DNA of 18,586 nt from CAZYME01 sp964648115 (GTDB lineage Bacteria > Pseudomonadota > Gammaproteobacteria > Legionellales > Legionellaceae). The position numbers were made by a program, and so were the translations under genes. Positions 15,364 through 18,586 of this stretch are shown piece after piece (position 1 is the stretch's first letter; each line of letters starts with the position of its first letter). The notes under the pieces are model-generated. The model ran no database searches and was not told the origin of the DNA. It was given only the letters and a program-made list of their open reading frames with translations. The stretch spans positions 1 through 18,586 of the forward strand of contig CAZYME010000038.1 in assembly GCA_964648115.1 (NCBI GenBank), in the 5' to 3' direction.

Positions 15364-15430
15364 TACGTACCGCGGCTTGACCGCGGTATCCAGGAGATCT
15401 GTGGATACCACGGTCAAGCCGCAATACGTA
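15364..15430. repeat. Inverted-repeat element inside the MoxR/Bat operon
   Basis: Arms 15364-15392 and 15402-15430 are inverted copies matching at 26 of 29, with a 9-nt spacer. The left arm also contains the self-palindrome CCGCGGCTTGACCGCGG, identical to the core at 13325-13345. There is no ORF. It separates the DUF58 stop from the DUF4381 start in an otherwise overlapping gene cluster, so its RNA hairpin would lie within the polycistronic message. Confidence 0.8.
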
Positions 15431-15471
15431 AGATTTGTAGGGTGGGCAAATATTTTAGGACGTTTGAAAAA

Positions 15472-15957
15472 ATGAATAATCAAGACGCCCTAACTCAATT
15501 ACGCGATATCCATATACCAAGCCCTATTGGTTGGTGGCCGCTGGCTCCAGGTTGGTATTTACTAGCAATATTAGTAACTGTATCGCTAATCACCGCTATT
15601 ATTTTTCTCATTCGCCATTATAAAAATGGCCGTGCGAAACGCCAAGCCTTACGTTTATTAGCGAACTATCAACAACAGTACCAACGCGAGGCCAGTACCC
15701 AATTAAGTGCCGCCCGTGTATCAGAGTTACTGAAGCGCGTGGCATTGGTCTATTTTCCGCGTACCAAAGTTGCTAGCCTGCAGGGCGACGAATGGATCCT
15801 ATTTTTAAATAGCTCAGCAAAAGGGCTACATTTTGAGGAAGTGCGTACAGAGTTGCTTGAAACCCCTTATCAACCCAACGTGTCGCAAGATTTGGGTTTG
15901 TTATTCAAAATGGTGCGCGATTGGATCAGTCAAAGGAGAGGCCCATGTTTGAATTAG
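15472..15957 (+). CDS. DUF4381 membrane protein
   Basis: A 161-residue protein of the DUF4381 family, which occurs between DUF58 and VWA genes in gammaproteobacterial MoxR operons. It begins MNNQDALTQLRDIHIP, leading into PIGWWPLAPGWYLLA, the conserved family entry, and one membrane helix (about 27-47). A basic cytosolic domain of about 110 residues follows, with SELLKRVALVYFPRTKVASL and GDEWILFL. An upstream GTG (15442) in the same frame would add ten residues that do not fit the family, so the ATG is preferred, although its RBS (AGGA, 11 nt away) is weak. Function is unknown; it may anchor the VWA proteins. The last codons overlap the next gene by 13 bases. Confidence 0.9.
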   Translation: MNNQDALTQLRDIHIPSPIGWWPLAPGWYLLAILVTVSLITAIIFLIRHYKNGRAKRQALRLLANYQQQYQREASTQLSAARVSELLKRVALVYFPRTKVASLQGDEWILFLNSSAKGLHFEEVRTELLETPYQPNVSQDLGLLFKMVRDWISQRRGPCLN

Positions 15958-16967
15958 CGTGGCCCTGGGTTTTAATTCTATTACCTCTACCGTGGTTGAT
16001 TTGGTTTTGGTTACCTCGCTCGGAGCTAAAACTACCAGCCGCTTTAAAAATCCCGTTTTTCAACGCCATGGTTGGTATTGTCGAAAATGAGAAGCGGCAT
16101 ATCGCAAAACAAAGCAAAATGACGCTGTTGTTTTTAATATGGTCTTTATTACTGTTTGCATTAGCAGGCCCGCGTTGGATAGGTGAACCGCAACCATTTG
16201 TACGAGAAGGCTATAACATCATGTTAGTACTGGATATTTCAGGTAGTATGGAAATGAGCGATATGATCTTGCATGGGCGTCCCACTACGCGATTGGCCGT
16301 GGTCAAACGTACTGCCGAGCAATTTGTTAAAGATCGAGGCGGCGATAAAATTGGCTTGATCTTATTTGGTAGCCACGCATATTTGCAAACCCCACTTACC
16401 CACGACCGTAATAGCGTATTGCTGCGCCTTGAAGACGCGACAGTTGGCTTGGCAGGTAAAACCACATCCATCGGAGATGCTTTAGGGCTAGCTGTGAAGC
16501 GTTTGCAAAATGTGCCTGCAAAAGGTCGCATGATTATTTTATTAACGGATGGGGTGAACAACTCTGGGGTGTTAGCTCCTCTAAAAGCCGCGGAACTCGC
16601 AAGTGCTGATGGGATTAAAGTCTATACCATTGGTTTAGGCTCAGAAGCTGCTCCACAAATGGGTGGTATGTTGCTTAACATGAATGTAACAGCTGAATTG
16701 GATGAAGCAACCTTAAAAGAAATTGCAAAAATGACAGGTGGGCGTTACTTTCGCGCAACTGACGTAGAATCCTTGCAGACCATTTATCAAACGATTAACC
16801 AAATTGAAACTATATCCCAAGAGCAAGCCACTCTACGACCTCAAATTGACTATTATCCCTGGCCTTTAGCAATCGCTGTTTTCTTACTTTTATATTGGCT
16901 TGGAGATAGAGCTGGTTTACTTGCAGGCTTTAACGCGGCCTCGCGTCGACAGGAGGCCTCCTCGTGA
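15945..16967 (+). CDS. VWA-domain membrane protein, BatA-like, intact metal site
   Basis: A 340-residue protein with two N-terminal membrane segments (4-23 and 58-76), a von Willebrand A domain (about 90-285) and a C-terminal helix (about 312-330). This layout, like that of BatA, leaves the VWA domain between the second and third helices. The metal-dependent adhesion site is complete: D97-I-S-G-S101, Thr174 in TTSIGDA, and Asp202 in LLTDG. The start is ATG 15945 with AGGAG six bases upstream (15934-15938). The TTG at 15921 would place the RBS inside the coding region. It overlaps the DUF4381 stop by 13 bases and the next gene by TGATG. It probably recruits partners in the MoxR system; the ligand is unknown. 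Confidence 0.93.
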   Translation: MFELAWPWVLILLPLPWLIWFWLPRSELKLPAALKIPFFNAMVGIVENEKRHIAKQSKMTLLFLIWSLLLFALAGPRWIGEPQPFVREGYNIMLVLDISGSMEMSDMILHGRPTTRLAVVKRTAEQFVKDRGGDKIGLILFGSHAYLQTPLTHDRNSVLLRLEDATVGLAGKTTSIGDALGLAVKRLQNVPAKGRMIILLTDGVNNSGVLAPLKAAELASADGIKVYTIGLGSEAAPQMGGMLLNMNVTAELDEATLKEIAKMTGGRYFRATDVESLQTIYQTINQIETISQEQATLRPQIDYYPWPLAIAVFLLLYWLGDRAGLLAGFNAASRRQEASS

Positions 16968-17887
16968 TGACTGAGTTTCATTTTATTCGGCCATTATGGT
17001 TGCTAACCCTGCTCCCGCTCGTGTTGCTTGGCTGGCGCTTATTTCGACAAACTTCAGTGACCACAGCTTGGAGCAAGGTGTGTGATGCACATTTACTACC
17101 CTATTTGATACAAACCAAAGGATACAGCCGGCGTACATTTTCTATGCTACTACTCTTTGTCAGTATACTGCTGATGATTGTCAGCTTAGCAGGCCCTACT
17201 TGGTCACGTTTACCTGTGCCTACTTATCAACAAATCCAGCCTCGAGTAGTGGTGTTGGATATGTCTGAGGCAATGCTGCTCAACGATTTGCAACCGGACC
17301 GATTGAGCCGCGCTAAATTTAAATTACATGATTTATTTCAACATAAAGATGCTGGGCAATTTGGTTTAGTAGTCTACACAGGCGAGCCTTTTGTTGTCTC
17401 ACCCCTTACTGATGATGGGCAAACCATTGATGCCCTGCTCTCTTCTCTGACTGCAGATGTAATGCCCGTAGAAGGGCAAGAATTAAGTAGCGCTATAGAT
17501 CAAGCGCATCAATTGATTGTACAAGCCGGGTTTCAGCAAGGGCACATTTTAGTCCTTACTGCTTCAAGCCCTTCTAGAAATGATATTGAAGCCGCAAAAG
17601 CATTGGCTCAGGCTGGAGTTTATACCTCCATCATGCCAGTTACCAAGACAGATACCCCTGCGAACCCCTTGTTTCAGGAGTTTGCTCAAGCGGGGCATGG
17701 TGAGGTGATTCCCTTTAGCGATACCTCCACAGACCTGGAGCAATGGCTAAAAACCACCCAGGGCAATCAACAATACACTGCCAATTTACAAAACGACATG
17801 CCCATATGGCGCGATCAAGGGCGTTGGTTTCTAATTCCAGCTCTGTTTTTTTTGTTACCAGCATTTCGAAGGGGTTGGCTACCATGA
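16967..17887 (+). CDS. VWA-domain membrane protein, BatB-like, degenerate metal site
   Basis: A 306-residue protein of similar plan to its upstream neighbour: helices near 8-25 and 57-75, a VWA domain (about 92-270) and a C-terminal hydrophobic segment. It contains the BatB-type QPDRLSRAKFKL and FGLVVYTGEPFVVSPLTDD stretches. The metal site is broken: D98-M-S-E-A102 replaces D-x-S-x-S, and LTAS (Ala199) stands where LTDG gives the second Asp. Metal-dependent ligand binding is therefore unlikely by the usual mechanism, and it may serve as a structural partner of the intact VWA protein. A GTG at 16964 precedes the ATG. AGGAGG at 16951-16956 fits either, 7 or 10 nt away. It is coupled to the next gene through ATGA. 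Confidence 0.92.
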   Translation: MTEFHFIRPLWLLTLLPLVLLGWRLFRQTSVTTAWSKVCDAHLLPYLIQTKGYSRRTFSMLLLFVSILLMIVSLAGPTWSRLPVPTYQQIQPRVVVLDMSEAMLLNDLQPDRLSRAKFKLHDLFQHKDAGQFGLVVYTGEPFVVSPLTDDGQTIDALLSSLTADVMPVEGQELSSAIDQAHQLIVQAGFQQGHILVLTASSPSRNDIEAAKALAQAGVYTSIMPVTKTDTPANPLFQEFAQAGHGEVIPFSDTSTDLEQWLKTTQGNQQYTANLQNDMPIWRDQGRWFLIPALFFLLPAFRRGWLP

Positions 17888-18586
17888 GGATGCTTTATCA
17901 ACTGGTTATACTGCTATCTCTAACCACACAAGTGCATGCATTTACCTGGCAAGATTTGTGGTCGACGAAGGACCAACAGGGACAAACCCTGATGGAAAAA
18001 AAACAATTTAAACAAGCAAATGATACTTTTCTGCGCCCTGACTGGCGAGCTACATCCGCTTATCGTGCTGGTGACTATGAACAAGCAGCTAAGCTCTACC
18101 CGTCTACCAAAAGCGAAGACGCTTATTATAATCAAGGCAATGCCTTGGCTCATATGGGCAAGTACGAGCAAGCAATTAATGCTTATGATAAAACCTTAGC
18201 GATAAATCCAGATAATCAAGATGCTTTACATAATCGTAAAATCCTAGAAAAATTGCTAAAAAAAGATAAAGAACGCCAGCAGCAGAACCAGGATAAGCAG
18301 GAACAAGATAAACAAGATCAGGACAAGCAAGATCAGGACAAGCAAAACCAGGACAAGCAAAACCAGGATAAGCAAAACCAGGATAAGCAAAACCAGGACA
18401 AGCAAAACCAAGATAAGCAAAACCAGGATAAGCAAAACCAGGATAAGCAAAATCAAGATAAGCAGGATCAGGATAAGCAAAACCAGGATAAGCAAAACCA
18501 GGATAAGCAAAACCAGGATAAGCAAAACCAAGATAAGCAAAACCAAGATAAGCAAAACCAAGATAAGCAAAACCAAGATAAGCAAA
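17884..18586 (+). CDS. TPR protein with pentapeptide-repeat tail, BatC-like (partial, runs off window)
   Basis: The 5' 234 codons of a gene cut by the window edge. A signal peptide (MRMLYQLVILLSLTTQVHA, cleavage after residue 19) is followed by FTWQDLW and two tetratricopeptide units: a degenerate one near 55-75 (AYRAGDYEQAAKLY) and a canonical one at 79-112 (YYNQGNALAHMGKYEQAINA...LAINPDN). From residue 135 the protein is an unbroken tandem repeat of N/D-Q-D-K-Q, 20 units to the edge. Low-complexity tails after the TPR are common in BatC-like proteins, but this one is very regular. The start overlaps the upstream stop as ATGA. It probably acts in the periplasm as a scaffold for the MoxR/VWA complex. 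Further C-terminal domains cannot be seen. Confidence 0.88.
   Translation, partial: MRMLYQLVILLSLTTQVHAFTWQDLWSTKDQQGQTLMEKKQFKQANDTFLRPDWRATSAYRAGDYEQAAKLYPSTKSEDAYYNQGNALAHMGKYEQAINAYDKTLAINPDNQDALHNRKILEKLLKKDKERQQQNQDKQEQDKQDQDKQDQDKQNQDKQNQDKQNQDKQNQDKQNQDKQNQDKQNQDKQNQDKQDQDKQNQDKQNQDKQNQDKQNQDKQNQDKQNQDKQNQDKQ
18286..18585 (+). repeat. 20 tandem 15-bp repeats encoding N/D-Q-D-K-Q
   Basis: Twenty in-frame 15-base units, AACCAGGATAAGCAA and variants, without interruption and still continuing at the window edge. Amino-acid changes are confined to position 1 (Asn, Asp, one Glu). Most other differences are synonymous (GAT/GAC, CAG/CAA). The reverse strand is an artefactual long ORF. Slippage could change copy number in 5-residue steps without shifting the frame. 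Confidence 0.95.

Noticed and set aside
15921..15944. TTG start for the first VWA protein
   Set aside because: It would place the AGGAG ribosome binding site within the coding sequence; ATG 15945 has ideal spacing and begins the hydrophobic segment.
18256..18585. Minus-strand ORF rich in Leu/Ile/Val that looks like a transmembrane repeat
   Set aside because: It is the complement of the 15-bp tandem repeat in the TPR gene; the plus strand continues the operon with an ATGA overlap and a signal peptide.
18286..18585. Possible CRISPR array
   Set aside because: Repeats are 15 bp, directly adjacent without spacers, and keep the reading frame, so this is a coding tandem repeat.

Overview
This is a moderately AT-rich chromosomal window from a gammaproteobacterium. 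It comes from a draft or metagenome assembly, because a 10-N scaffold gap lies at 6286-6295. The housekeeping genes (Rep helicase, Hsp33, TypA/BipA, and NAD kinase directly upstream of RecN) are gammaproteobacterial in sequence and order. The accessory genes suggest an intracellular or host-associated member of the Legionellales (Coxiella/Legionella relatives): a histidine-rich polytopic membrane protein behind a Fur box, a small Cys-His-Asp protease-like protein, and a six-cysteine exported protein. The order-level placement is inference, since no rRNA or secretion-system gene is present.

Layout. 1-263: fragments of dispersed palindromic repeats, then a Fur-box promoter. 264-2510: His-rich membrane protein. 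2511-2839: nested inverted-repeat element without genes. 2840-4837 (-) rep and 4915-5760 (+) hslO are divergent. 5771-6319: a small GIY-YIG protein gene bracketed by copies of one palindromic repeat; the downstream copy holds the gap and a foreign-looking 66% GC segment. 6346-6840 (-): conserved unknown gene, divergent from typA (7052-8878). 8896-8980: perfect 25-bp inverted repeat. 9014-11608: nadK-recN. 11632-12815 (-): protease-like protein and six-cysteine exported protein. 13040-13300: cold-shock-domain protein with a long leader. 13412 to the right edge: a MoxR/Bat-type operon.

The operon at the right (MoxR ATPase, DUF58, DUF4381, VWA-1, VWA-2, TPR) shows overlapping start and stop codons at most junctions and encodes a predicted envelope-associated MoxR/von Willebrand A chaperone-like system. 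The second VWA protein has a degenerate metal site. The TPR protein runs off the window in a 20-copy pentapeptide repeat. A palindromic repeat interrupts the otherwise tight operon between DUF58 and DUF4381.

The most interesting points are the Fur-box/His-rich membrane protein pair (possibly a MavN/IroT-like vacuolar iron protein), the candidate Cys-His-Asp effector, the GIY-YIG gene sandwiched between repeats, the chimeric-looking segment at the gap, and the number of unrelated palindromic repeat families (five in 18.6 kb).
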